64,000 bases of DNA. Source: Glycine soja. Lineage: Eukaryota; Streptophyta; Magnoliopsida; Fabales; Fabaceae. Where the stretch lies: contig NC_041010.1 of the NCBI RefSeq assembly GCF_004193775.1, positions 42,459,562 to 42,523,561 of the forward strand, given 5' to 3'. Every line of letters starts with the position of its first letter. The stretch's first letter is position 1. A model generated the notes under the pieces. The model was not told the origin of the DNA. It did no database searches and worked only from the letters and a program-made list of their open reading frames with translations. Below, one piece after another: positions 45,849 to 57,263 of this stretch. The position numbers and the translations under genes are program-made.

Positions 45849-47045
45849 ATGGTGGAAACTCCTCCAAAATGCAAACTCACATTCACATTAATCTTCTGCA
45901 TCGTTATCTCCCACTCTCTTGGCTTAGTTTCCTTCACCTTGTGCATAGCCTCCGAGACTAAGAGGAACAAGGTGCATGATGTCTACACTACTTTAATTTA
46001 TTAAGACTCTGCAGTTAGGATTTTCTGAATTATGATGCTTTAATTTGTTTGTTTTGTAGAAGGGGGATCTCAGATGGAATGGGAAACTATGTCATTTACC
46101 ATCAAGTCCTGCATTTGGATTGGGTGTTGCATCTTTGGTTTGTTTGGTTTTGTCCCAAATCGTTGGGAATTCTATATTATTCAGGACTTATTGTTCAGGA
46201 GGGAAAAGAAACGCAAAGTTTGAGATACCTTTCGTTGCAAGGATTCTGCTTTTGATATCTTGGTGAGTTAACAATCTTTTGCATATCTGTTGTTAGTTGT
46301 TAGCACATCACATTCAACAATCACACTTTGCTTGCTTAATTATTGGCTTCTACATTGTCGTCATCATTTTTCCTGTTGGTTGGAATTGACATATTTTGCT
46401 CTAAAAACAAGTTTGATTTTTGTAACCACATCATAGAAAGTGGACACACCACCATCCAATCTTGTTATCAAACCCGAATTTTCTTTCTTCAGGTTGTGTT
46501 GATTTTGGCGATTAAATAAAGTCTATATCATTTTCAGAAACTGTGTGCCATTATTGGCCAAAGGTTGGCAAGCTTGAACCATTTTTAGGATGGAGACTAC
46601 ATAGCTAGAAAAGTAGGGGAGGGGTGGAAACGAGGAATTAACATAGACAGCTGGTCCGTTCTTCAAATATCATAAATGTTTAGATTACACCAACATTACA
46701 TGATTCGTAGATAACCTTTCCCTTAAGAAAAATGTTAGGGATTATAGTTTTTCCTTTGGAACATTACTAACATTGGTAGTGGTCATGTTTGGCAGGCTTA
46801 GCTTTGGAATTGCAGTTATTTTATTAATTGTTGCCACAAGCATGAGCAGAAGGCAGGCCTATGGGGAAGGGTGGTTGAATGGTGAGTGTTATCTTGTCAA
46901 AGGAGGGATTTACGTTGGTTTAGCAATATTGATCATAGTTTCAGTAGAATCGTTAATGGGTTCAGCTTTGTTAACAATGAAGACCAATGATGAAGCAGAT
47001 CAGGGTAACAAAATACATGCACAAACGGAACGGAGTGACACTTGA
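45849..47045 (+). CDS. DUF1218 four-helix membrane protein
   Basis: Three exons, 45849-45971, 46060-46262 and 46796-47045, give 191 residues with GT-AG introns of 88 and 533 bp. Hydrophobic segments lie at about residues 10-34, 59-82, 97-125 and 141-168, so it is a tetraspan protein with short termini. The plant-specific DUF1218 pattern is clear: RWNGKLCHLP, then AFGLGVASLVCL, ISWLSFGIAVILL and SMSRRQAYGEGWLNGECYLVK. Cysteines at 32, 52, 86 and 140 resemble the family's conserved set. Arabidopsis relatives include fiber-protein Fb34-like genes and the VCC/MWL proteins linked to vascular patterning and lignin; which branch this one belongs to is not settled. A glutamate (E160) inside the fourth helix is unusual. 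The ATG at 45849 begins MVETPPKCKLT, a typical start for the family. Confidence 0.9.
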
Positions 47046-49810
47046 GATTAAAGAATTTTATACATTATAGTAGAATGCAGACTCAGAGTATAAAATGGAT
47101 TGAGGAACATCAACTGCTCCTAAAAGAGACATTTCTTTTAGGAATAACTTTTTTTTCTTTCGACTTACATTATACGAAAGAGACATATTCTTTTGTACAC
47201 ATTCTCTCCGAGCCTCATAGAGGAACACATTTTGGATCCCACCCGCATAATTAACAACTGTTTTGTAGTTTTTTAGTCTGTTATAGTTCTCAAGTGCTCA
47301 GTTGCAGGCATCATTTTATTTAATTTTAAAGAATTGTACGAGTTGCAGCCATTGTTTTCTTTAATTTTAAACAATTCTACGTGTTGGAGGCATTTTAAAA
47401 AAAATAAAAATTAAACAATTCCACGATTCCCAGGCCACGCAAGGAATGATAATTTGCCCCCATAAAAGATATTATTCTTGGAACAACCAGGCCAAAATAA
47501 ATAATTCTACGTGTTGCAGCCATTCTTTCCTCAAGTATGCCAGGCCCCAGATAGCACCTCAAGAACAAAATCAAACTCTTAATATTGAGATAAAAAAAAT
47601 CACAATTACAGCCTAAAATAATTCTTAGGTGACAACAACCATTGGAAGTGGATGATTGGATCATCTAGGAATGAAATTTAAGTCCAATATTCAGCCTCTA
47701 CCACGTATTGTTAAAAAAATAATCTTATCTCACGTTTTACTTTTCAGAATGGAGTGTTTTTAAAACAAGGAGAAAAAATACTTTCTGAATTGCAAGATAG
47801 ACTCACAAAGCACCGAAAAAGACTAGGTATTTTGGGAGATATAATCTGAGATTAATTGAAACGAAAATTGGAAATTTGAGGGTTTGGGTTTGATTCAATA
47901 AAATTTGGGAATGAAAATAAAGAAATCAGAATGGGAAGGCGTCACACTCGAAGGATTGATAAGTCTACCAACGCCACGAGGATAAGCATCCTTGTTAAGT
48001 TCAAAGATTCAACCTAAGAGAACTAGTCTCACTCACAATAGATGACTTGTAATCTGATTTGCTTTTCATTCACAAGATAGAAGATAGATATAGCTAACCA
48101 TAGGATATCAAAAGTCTAACTCCTATTATTTATTATTGATAACTATTTCAATTAAGTGACTTAATAATTATCATTTTTAGTCACTCAGCAGACATAAAAA
48201 TACACCAACAATCAATATTATTTTAAACATCTTATTACAAACTTTATTTAATAAAATAAAATAAAATTAGACACATTCGTTCCTCAAGTTGCTTTATTTA
48301 ATTGACCAATTTGGACTTTATTCCTTGTAGTTGTGAATATGATATAATGAAATTTGCCATCATTTAGTTCAAGATTTCCTTTGATTTGTTAACATGTGTC
48401 CTTGTGATTGGTTCACCAAATTCTTGTATTGTTTCAATGTCTATTTTTTTGTTTGATTCTCATCATTAGGATTTTGTATATGAATTAAAAAATAACTAAT
48501 TAACTATAACCTCAATTTTAAAGATAAGTTTAGCTTAGTATGAGATGCTATCGAGGAGAATGCTGATTATATAGCAATATAATATGCGGCTTTCAGATTA
48601 GGGACCATTTTTATCTTTAAAAATAAAACACGATTTCACATTATTCTCTGATATTGAAAAGATCTCAATTAAGTTACTAATATTTTTATTTCATTTAAGT
48701 TTTTTTTAACTTAATCTCTTACTTTAAACATATATTAATATAATTACTTGAGTCAATTTTTTCCAAATTTCAAACTATTGTGATTGATTGATTATGCTTT
48801 CAAAATCTTATTCAGAATTTCTTTAATCTTAAAGACAAATATGACAGTACTATATACTTGCACGAAAACGGTGGTTTACCCGTGGCAATAAAATGTGAAA
48901 AATACGTGACAGGACAAACTGTGGGTCATCCATCATATGCCCCTACCCTAGCACTATGTCCATACTGTTTTCCTTATTAAGAAGACTGAATATCAAGCGA
49001 GACACGTACTATGTCGCCCTTTTTCAATAGATGAGATTAATAGAAAATCTAGCCGCCCTTGTCACAAACGCTAGCTTGACTTATTGTAACAAAGATCGGT
49101 GCTTACATTAGACAAAATAACATTATCATTATCAATACACATTCTCTCAATCACCTCTATTGGTCCCCTCCCTTTTCATCGTCAACATCCAACACCATTG
49201 CAGGTAATTGGGAGATGTAGAAATAATAATACTAGAAAATAATAGCATTTACCCTAAATATAATCTATGATAAAATCAATGGCATTTAAAAGAATTCCTA
49301 ACATACAAATATGGTCCGGCCACTATACGCTAGAATATATATAAAGTTCAGAAAACTTCTTATTTTGATTCCCAACAAAAGCAACACCACCATGGGATAT
49401 TGAACTGTAGAAATAATTATAAGCATTTTAAAAGTTATCATCATTATCATAAATCCATACACTAGGACTTGATGACAACGGCTATGTACGTCTCAAAAGA
49501 TGTAATTTTCTTTAATTGAGGGACAGGGGGAGAGAAAATTGATCCAATATAACAGTAAGGAGTTCATCTGGCACTGATTATAGAATTATGGACAGTAATT
49601 ACTTGAAACGTCAAAGACCAGCACATGAGCCCAAAAAAAACAAGAACAAGGCCGGTCATTTGTAAGTTTGACATTCTAACATCCAGGTATCAAAGTTCCA
49701 AAAGCATGTTAACATCATTGACATAAAGCCAAAGATAACACCCAAAAAACATAGGTACAATTGGCCGGGAGCTTTGGAAGACAGGAGTTAAACAGAAAAT
49801 CTGGATACCA
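47046..49810. other. Intergenic; diverged short repeats at 47300-47530
   Basis: After the DUF1218 stop, a theme of TTTAATTTTAAACAATTCTA plus CGTGTTGCAGCCATT recurs about four times, diverged and partly interrupted, between 47300 and 47530. The rest is AT-rich, with the DCP5 3' UTR presumed at about 49500-49810 on the minus strand. No gene accepted. Confidence 0.45.
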
Positions 49811-52800
49811 CTAAAAAGGAAAGTTTGGACCACGCCCTCTCCTATTGTAGCCATAACCCCTTCCCCAATTATTTGCGCCCCTGAAATCCGCACCCCGTCC
49901 AGCACCAGAAGTAAAATTAGGCCTCTGCTGGAAACTGTCAGATGTCTGAAAAGGAAACAGATAAACAATACATCAAATATTACATTGTAGTTTAAGGATA
50001 ATTTCATACCCTGCAATTTCAGTTCTTAATGTGTTTGCTGACCTCAGTATCCTGTTTCATTCTCTCAGAGAAAAGATTTGGTCCACTCCTTGATCCACCA
50101 GTCGAAGAGTTGCAAGAAATTGTATCAAAAAAGTCATCTTTCTTGTATCCAGTCTGCAAGGAAAGGCAAGAATATAAGATCCATTCAAGTTCGAACAATT
50201 TTCAATAGTGCCAAAAACCACATGCTTCACAACTTTCAAAACAAAAGCAAATTCTTATCAAATGGAAACATTATGAGTCCTACCTTAGGGTTCGGTATCA
50301 CCCCAGGACATTCTCTGTCACCCAAACTAAGAGAAGCATTATCCTCCACTCCCTCTATTTTTGTGATTGCCTTTCCAAAAGAACCCCATACTACATTTTT
50401 TTTGAACTTTTCATTGATGGCCTCAATATCAAACTCTTCAGTGTATTGTAGAGCTGGGAGAGAAGCATTATCCACTCCCTCAATTTTTGTGGTTGCCTTT
50501 CCAAAAGAACCCCATACTACATTTTTTTTGAACTTTTCATTGATGGCCTCTAAATCAGACTCTTCAGTGTATTGTGGAGCTGTGCATGGAAGCTGCAAAA
50601 ATCAACAACACACCAATACTATCATATTTACATGTATATAAATAAATATAAATAACTATACAAAGAAAGGGAGCCAATGCATGACACTTAGTGGGGTTTG
50701 GAGAGGACAGATATATGCAGTTTTACCCCCTGCGACCTCCAGTTCAGAAGGCACCAATCTTATGGTTGTGCCAAGTCTTGCCCTCATTATATAATTAATT
50801 ATATTAAATTTAAATATCTGTCCCTGTAATAATAATTATTATTTAATATTTAAACATCTTCCATAGTTTTCTAACATGTGATCTGGTAGTCACATGCTTC
50901 TAGTTGTGGAAACTGCCCCTCTACTCACAACTCACAAGTGAAGAGACTATGTACATTTGAGACTCATGCATAAAGCCACCTTTTTAGGTTAGGTAATCAA
51001 ATTTATCCAAATTGGTAAAATAACATTAACTTTCCAATCGTACAATGAAAAATATCAAAGTAGGTCAAAAAATGGTAAAATGAACAGTAGTGAATACTCT
51101 ATCAAAGTTTGCAGATTTTTTGTCCTGATGAGTTATTGGCACATGCAAAACCCCAGCAGACTAAGATGCATGCAAATGCAACCCACAAAAGTTTGACTTA
51201 AATACCTATATTTATGCCTAATTTGAAAGAAAAAAGTGCAGCTTCCAGATGCGACTCTGAAAACAAGAAATATTCTTCTATATATTCTAGGAAACAGTCT
51301 TCACAAATCAATCAGACTACTTAAAATTTAACACTACTTGAGAAAAGTGCAACTCGTAATATTAAGCAATTTACATGTTAACTAACAACCAGAGAAGTGA
51401 GTGAACAACAATAAAGTTTTGTACAATTTTACAAGCACAGCCCAATAGGCAAAGCTATGTTAGTCTGTTAATTTGGTATATGGGCAAGGCATGAATTTTT
51501 AACAATCTATATCAAATTTCCATTTTATTTCCCATCACTCAAAAATGCAGAATTGTAGGTTTGAGGTAAGAATTCCCGTATCTATTACAGTCCCATCCAC
51601 ATCCCATAAGATCTTCAATTCAATCCAGAGTCCAAACAACATTATTATTACAATTACAAATGAACAGAAAAGCAAGTAAGGTTGAGCCATTCCTGATAAA
51701 ATTTAAATTATTCTTTATGCTCCAGTTGGTATTAAGAAACACATTATGTACAACAATGTGCATGCAATTGTGTTTTCAAAAACAGACCAACAAGCCATAA
51801 CAAAATATTTGCACCACCCCATAAAGAGCATATGATAAAAAATTTCTAACCTTTTGCACTGAAGTTGGTAGTGGAAGCAGTGGTGCCTGAGATGCTGGAG
51901 AAGGCATTAATGCAGAGGAACCAGAGGATGTTAGAGTCAGAGAACCCATATCCTTCTGAGTAGGATTCAAATGAGTTAAAGACAATAACTGTTCTCTAGG
52001 ATAAGCAAATTGATCTGGGGTTAACAAAGATGGTGCTGTTGGCAAGGAACCTGAAGTAGAATCAACAAATGAAGGAGCTGAACGATGGACAGAATGTTGA
52101 GGATGAATTGACCTTGGGTCAGGACAAATGTTTCCAGATATTTGAGCTTGAATAGAATTTATGTCTTGGAGCGTTGAAGAAAACTGAGGCATGTTTGATC
52201 CATCAAAAGTCATGGATGCAGAATATGATACAGGTGGCTTAGTAGACAAAAGGGATGGAATATCAAGAGAATCAGAATTTTTTAAAGAGGTAAGAGAAGG
52301 TGGATGAGTCTGATTTACGAGAGAAGCCATGGCAGAAGATACAGGTAGACCATAGTCTGATAAAGCTGTCCATCCCCCTTTTATAGGTACCTGAGTTTCT
52401 GCATTTTGCATCTGATTCTGCACAGCTAAGGATGCTGCCAGTGATGGGGGTTGACGAGAACTAGATTGTAGCAGAGAATGAGAACTACTGCTAGATATCC
52501 GACTGGGTCCTTGCCAATCCATTGCTGCAAAAAAAGATGGATGACTAGCAACTTGAGTAGCAGCAGATGAATTTGAAGGTCCCGGCTGAGTTACAGACTG
52601 ATGAGAAGGCAACCCAGCAGGAAAGGCTTTACTGGATATTGCAGGGCTATCTTGCCTTTGAATTGATTCTGTCAAACTTCTACCACCAACTGAGGCCACT
52701 GGAGAACTTAGCAACCCAACCACTGGAGAACTTAGCAACCCAGAATATTCCGACTGAGAAGGAAAAGAGATAAATGATTTAAAAGAAATAGTATAGTCAT

Positions 52801-55800
52801 TGATAAGTAGATGAGTTCAAAATACAATTTATTTTGTACTGTCCTTAAACACAGGTACCTGAATAATAGCTGGATCACTAAAAACCTGCTCTTCTAATTT
52901 GGAAGATGGGGCGGGGAACTTGATCTGCAAATTCTGAAATGGTGAAATTCATAAAAACATGCACAGCTTAGAAAAGTATATCTGGCATGCATAAAGGACA
53001 AGTTCTTGTGACCAAATGGTAGTTATGTTGCTACTGATATGGATTCATGTTACATTATGTAGAGACAAAATAAGTCAGTAGCTTAAGATTACTATTTTGT
53101 GGAGTGCATTCCATTTGTCTACTCTTAATTGTTCTAGACTTTCAGATTAGATTTGTTCATTCTGAAGTTCTCAAAACATCACTACATATAGAACTTAATC
53201 TTCATCTGTTTATGTCAAGCAAAACTTCAAATAAAGAAACTCCACTCCATACAGAACTGAATCATCATCCACTATGGTAGAATTTATCTGTCTAGCAAAA
53301 CTCAAAGGAGAGATTTGATCAATCAAATTTCCTTATAATTTCTCCAACAAACTTTTAAATGGCCATAAAGTCATCAATCACCCCCTCTCGCAACTAATGA
53401 AGAACAAGCATACCAGATAAGCCATTAGTTTGAAATTAGGAAGGTGAACTCTTAATGAGAACAAATGAGAGGAAAAGAAAAAACAATCTTGTCGGTGAGG
53501 GTTTTATTATATGGCACATCAGTCATCACTGACCAAAACATGATCAACCTAAAGAGGAAAATTTGTATAAAAGAAAGATCACAATTCACAAGCACCCAAA
53601 ATCTATCAATTACACCAAAACCTATGAGTTTGAGCAATATTGCAATTGAAAACAATGCACATCAACAGAAATGTCTTCTATTATGAGAAAGATTATGTTT
53701 AATGGAAACTTGCTGATGAATAATGATAAGGAAAGACATTAAAAGTTTAAAATCCCAATAACAGACCATTCATAATTATATTGATATTTTAGAACCCTGA
53801 AACCAAGATATATAACAGTTATACAACAACATCAACCAAGCCTTATTCAACTAGGTGGGGTGAGATACTTCAAAGCAATAATCAGAAACGTACCCAATAT
53901 TTCACATATTATATATCAGTTAAATAACAAAACTATAATTACCTTAATATTATTTCCTCGGAAAAGAATGTATTCATAAACCATATAACTTGGAGGAACT
54001 TGTGGACCATCTTTTCTTCTCCCCTCTGTTCCATAGGATCTAACTGCAATCTCATATCACAAGGATTTCCATGTTAGAAAGAAACTTTCACATTAAACAA
54101 TTACTACTATCAGGAGAATGGGACTAAGCTAGGATTGCCACATAATAAACTCATCTTAGGGTTACAAACTAATTAGCTGAATATTTAATATCAATTTTAA
54201 TTCCATGCATAAATAATGCGTAAGCATATATATTTCAAATTATTCCAAGCAGACAAGGATACTCATACCATAGCTTACCTGCATAAATGCCTATTGAATC
54301 AATACATAATATCAAAAATCAATAGCTCATAACTCGGCTGTTTATTTCATTTAAAGAAAATGCTGCTGAGGTGTACAAATACCCAATTGCCCATAAGGCA
54401 GTGATACATGAAGCCTTTAGCAAGATTTGTAATATAGTATTTTTTTTCATGACTGAGGCAAAATTTAATCATCATCAGTGGAATGGGTGAAATGGAAGAG
54501 GTAACATTTAAGTATTAGTTTATCAGAACAAGAAACCATGTTTTCCATAATGTAAAGAAATCATCATAGGTCCCTGTCCTTCCAGGTTTACTCTTAGATT
54601 GTGGGCTTAAGGCCTGACTCAACTTCACAAAACCAACTTATAAGGTCAGGACTGCTCAAGCCTTGTAAGCTCTATTTAAGCCATATCTTTAGTTGATGTG
54701 GGACTAAGCACCATCCATGAGGCTGCAATTAAGACAACCCTCAAAGAGGCTGCAACTAAGATGGGCTAAGGGTGACTGGCAGCTTTCCAATATTTACAAA
54801 TTGAATAGAGGTGGAAATGCTAGCATGAGTACCCTACAAAAGATGGTGTAGAGTGCAGACAACAAATTGTGGATATCATCAGTCTAAAATGTAATAGGAT
54901 TCAGGCAAGCCAAATTGTCGAAAGGAAGAACTATATGAGTTTACTTGATTGTGTTGTACATTCTGCCATAGGAACTAGGACAATGACAATGACAGCGGCT
55001 CACGGTTCAAAATTATATAAAAAAAGAAAGCAGAAGTATGCCATCATCAACCTATTAATTCTGCAATCTCCATCCATCATCAGCATTTTAGGCATAAAGT
55101 CAGTACAAATAACCTAAACAAATTCTATTATACGTATTTCCAAATAGTATCACCAAGGTTTTAAAATAGGGTCCGCAACCAGGGTTTTGGCTGCAACAGT
55201 AAGGTTTTTGGAGTGTTGTTGCAGTCGCATCAGCCACATTTGTTCATAGCATCTCCCAGCCGCAATTTAAAACCTTTCATCACCATTCACCAGCACGCTC
55301 CATTTCTGGAGTCTGGAGCAGCAGATTGTGCATTATCTTGGGTTCTAATTCCATTGTCAACCCAAACATACTCAATGACTGAATGGCATTCCTCTTGGCT
55401 AAATCTTTCAGCTCAAGAAAAGTACTTTATCCATTGATATCTTCTGAGACATTTCATTTCAAACAAACTGAATAGCCACGATCGCTCCAACCATATATTT
55501 ATCCTTTTTTCCAATTCAAATACCATCTTACTTCTAAGCTAAACCTAACATTCCATCATGAAACAGACGTTAAAGAAACATTTCTCATCGTATCAATTCC
55601 AGCGTCAGAAAACGAAGCTCTAAATCATCCAAATTAACCAAACAAGGCACCGCGGCACCATCAAAAGAAAATCGCAAAATGAAAGATACGGTGGTTCCGT
55701 TGCACATTTACGTAAACGGCGGGCGAACGTACCGTCCTTCAAGCCGATGATGGAATCTTGAATGTTGAAGAAATAGAGAACGCCCTCGTAGCGAATCTCG

Positions 55801-55868
55801 CACTTGGAAATCAAGCATATGAAGCAACCAATGAAGGATTCCAGGTTCGCGCAGGATACAGTCGCCAT
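49811..55868 (-). CDS. DCP5: DECAPPING 5-like LSM14/Scd6 family protein
   Basis: Seven exons on the minus strand (55868-55733, 54043-53943, 52933-52859, 52753-51851, 50592-50284, 50153-50043, 49945-49811) splice in frame to 589 residues. The family represses translation and promotes decapping in P-bodies with DCP1/DCP2 and DHH1-type helicases. Residues about 11-90 are the LSM14 domain ([46 protein letters not shown]). Exon 4 is a Ser/Pro/Gln-rich linker with a short LLSSPV duplication. Exon 5 has two DFDF-type boxes (about 417-438 and 459-480). Exon 6 has the FFD box [11 protein letters not shown] (511-521) and exon 7 the TFG-like, Arg/Gly-rich tail ending [11 protein letters not shown]. The start at 55868 ([14 protein letters not shown]) matches family N-termini; an in-frame upstream ATG at 56009 is probably 5' UTR. 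The LSM region has unusual Cys residues (CFICLISKC) where relatives have Ser, suggesting a diverged paralogue. Confidence 0.93.
50330..50582 (-). repeat. In-frame 126-bp tandem duplication (two DFDF boxes) in DCP5 exon 5
   Basis: The segment encoding [19 protein letters not shown] occurs twice, 126 bp apart (plus-strand anchor GAACTTTTCATTGATGGCCTC at 50404 and 50530). The copies are nearly identical at DNA level apart from a 3-bp indel and a few substitutions, notably at the box itself: S-D-L-E in the upstream protein copy and F-D-I-E in the downstream one. Confidence 0.92.
50685..50790. mobile_element. Possible SINE-type fragment in DCP5 intron 4
   Basis: TTAGTGGGGTTTGGAGAGGA followed by CAGATATATGCAGTTTTACCCCCTGC resembles a widespread plant SINE segment (GGGGAGGGTNNNNTGTACGCAGCCTTACCCC). 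This is recalled similarity, with diverged bases. Confidence 0.35.
53823..53867 (-). mobile_element. Au-type SINE 3'-end fragment in DCP5 intron 2
   Basis: The plus strand reads ACAACAACATCAACCAAGCC then TTATTCAACTAGGTGGGGT, the reverse complement of the characteristic Au SINE 3' end (CCCACTTAGTGGGATAAGGCTTGGTTGTTGTTG). Only this tail is evident. Confidence 0.6.
54590..54730. repeat. Dispersed legume repeat in DCP5 intron 1
   Basis: On the minus strand, AGTCCCACATCAACTAAAGATATGG continues through AGCTTACAAGG and AAGTTGGTTTTGTGAAGTTG to AGGCCTTAAGCCCA. This matches the general form of a common dispersed repeat (TCCCACATCGACTAGAGATAAGG...GGTTTTGTAAGGTTGAGTTAGGCC) that I recall from legume genomes. 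The class is uncertain and it is non-coding. Confidence 0.5.
55155..55278. mobile_element. Small MITE in DCP5 intron 1
   Basis: AAGGTTTTAAAATAGGGTCCGC at the left and AATTTAAAACCTTTC at the right are inverted relative to each other. Both sides are flanked by ATCACC (55149-55154 and 55279-55284), a candidate target-site duplication. The 124-bp interior has no coding capacity. Confidence 0.6.
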
Positions 55869-57263
55869 GCGGCGTAGCAACAATGTGGAAGCAGTGGTTC
55901 GGAAATCAAAGCGGAAGCAGGTGGAGGGAAAATGAAGGGAGAATTTGGGAGGTGTTACGAATCTTCTAACGTTAGGGTTTATCTCTCCCTCGCTCGCTCG
56001 CTCTCTCAATCGATCGGTGGCTTAAACTTCTAAACGGTTGTCTTTCGCGCGTGTGTTGCTTTTGCAGAGCAAAATTAGTATTTAAGGGTCGCAAACAGGA
56101 AGACACTCCTTGCTTGCTAGGCGATAAAAAGCGGGCTTTCCTTCCCTTCAAATAAAAGTTGACTAAATATACAATTAATACGTGTATTTCTTAAAATACA
56201 TTTTTGGGGAGCCACCATGAATTTTTAATTTTAAATATAATTAAATCTTTGATTGATAATTAATTAAATAATCAATCAAAAGAATTCAAGTTTATGGAAC
56301 TCCAAGATAATCCCACTTAAAAGTCATAAGTCTTAATTACAGTAGTTGGAAAAAAAACAATATGATTATGCATGTATTGAATTTTTATAAAAAAAAAAAC
56401 TAAAAACTAGGAATTGTGTATGATTTTGATATAGATTTTTGTTAATAAGTGGTTAAGTGTAATAAAATGGTTTAATTAACTCATCAGGGTTATATTTTAA
56501 CTTTAGATGGATGCAAAGAGATGAGATCAAATAGATTTTTTTTTGAAATAAAATATAATAAAGTATAGTATAATATATGGAATATAAATCTTATTTCATT
56601 ATTTGAATATGTCAAGGTGCATTTGTTGGGTGTGGGCTCTTTTTATGTGGAGAAAAATCCAAAATAAAATTACATTTCAGTTGTTTAAGTGGAGAGGGGT
56701 TAAATAAGAGTATTGAGAAAGATTCCAATTTAAATACATAATAACTACAACATTTAAGAGATGAAGAGGGAGCACCATTTTTACAATTTCATAAGATAAT
56801 AATTGTAAAACCGCATTGCTACCTTGTTAATAGATAGATTAGGCCAATTGTCAGCAAAATAGGACATCTTGTTCTTTAAATTGAACAATTGAATTGTTAA
56901 TTTGTTGTTTGTGATGGAAGATATTAAGCTCACATAGCATACACATTTTATAGTTCTTTCATCTTTTTTTTATCCTCTATTTGCAAGATTCTTGCATTAG
57001 TTATTTGATTGGTCATTGAGCACAACTTGTATGGTTGTTTAGAACTTTGTTGTACACATTTTTTTATAATTATAATTGGAGCTTGATTGTGTGATTTGTG
57101 TCCATGATTTTTACCTATCACATTAAAGGGATTCCATGTTAAGATCTTAAGGTATCTTAACTTATTTGTGCTACTCAATTTTTTTCCATATTATGTTGTT
57201 ATTCACAATTTCTTGTAAATGAATGAGTTTCATTGCTCATTGCCTTGGTGTTTTCCTTTCATT
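55869..57263. other. DCP5 promoter/5' UTR and presumed Copia 5' LTR
   Basis: CTCGCTCGCTCGCTCTCTC at 55990-56008 lies in the DCP5 5' leader. The last few hundred bases end in TTTCCTTTCA at 57261, just before a degenerate primer-binding site (ATGATATCATAACTC), so an old Copia LTR probably ends there. Its left border is not visible. Confidence 0.4.

Noticed and set aside
50078..50641. 187-codon plus-strand frame with internal repeats
   Set aside because: Antisense shadow of DCP5 exons 5-6. Its repeats mirror the DFDF duplication.
55869..56009. Upstream in-frame ATG of DCP5 adding 47 residues
   Set aside because: The added sequence is unlike family N-termini, whereas [14 protein letters not shown] at 55868 matches them; probably 5' UTR.
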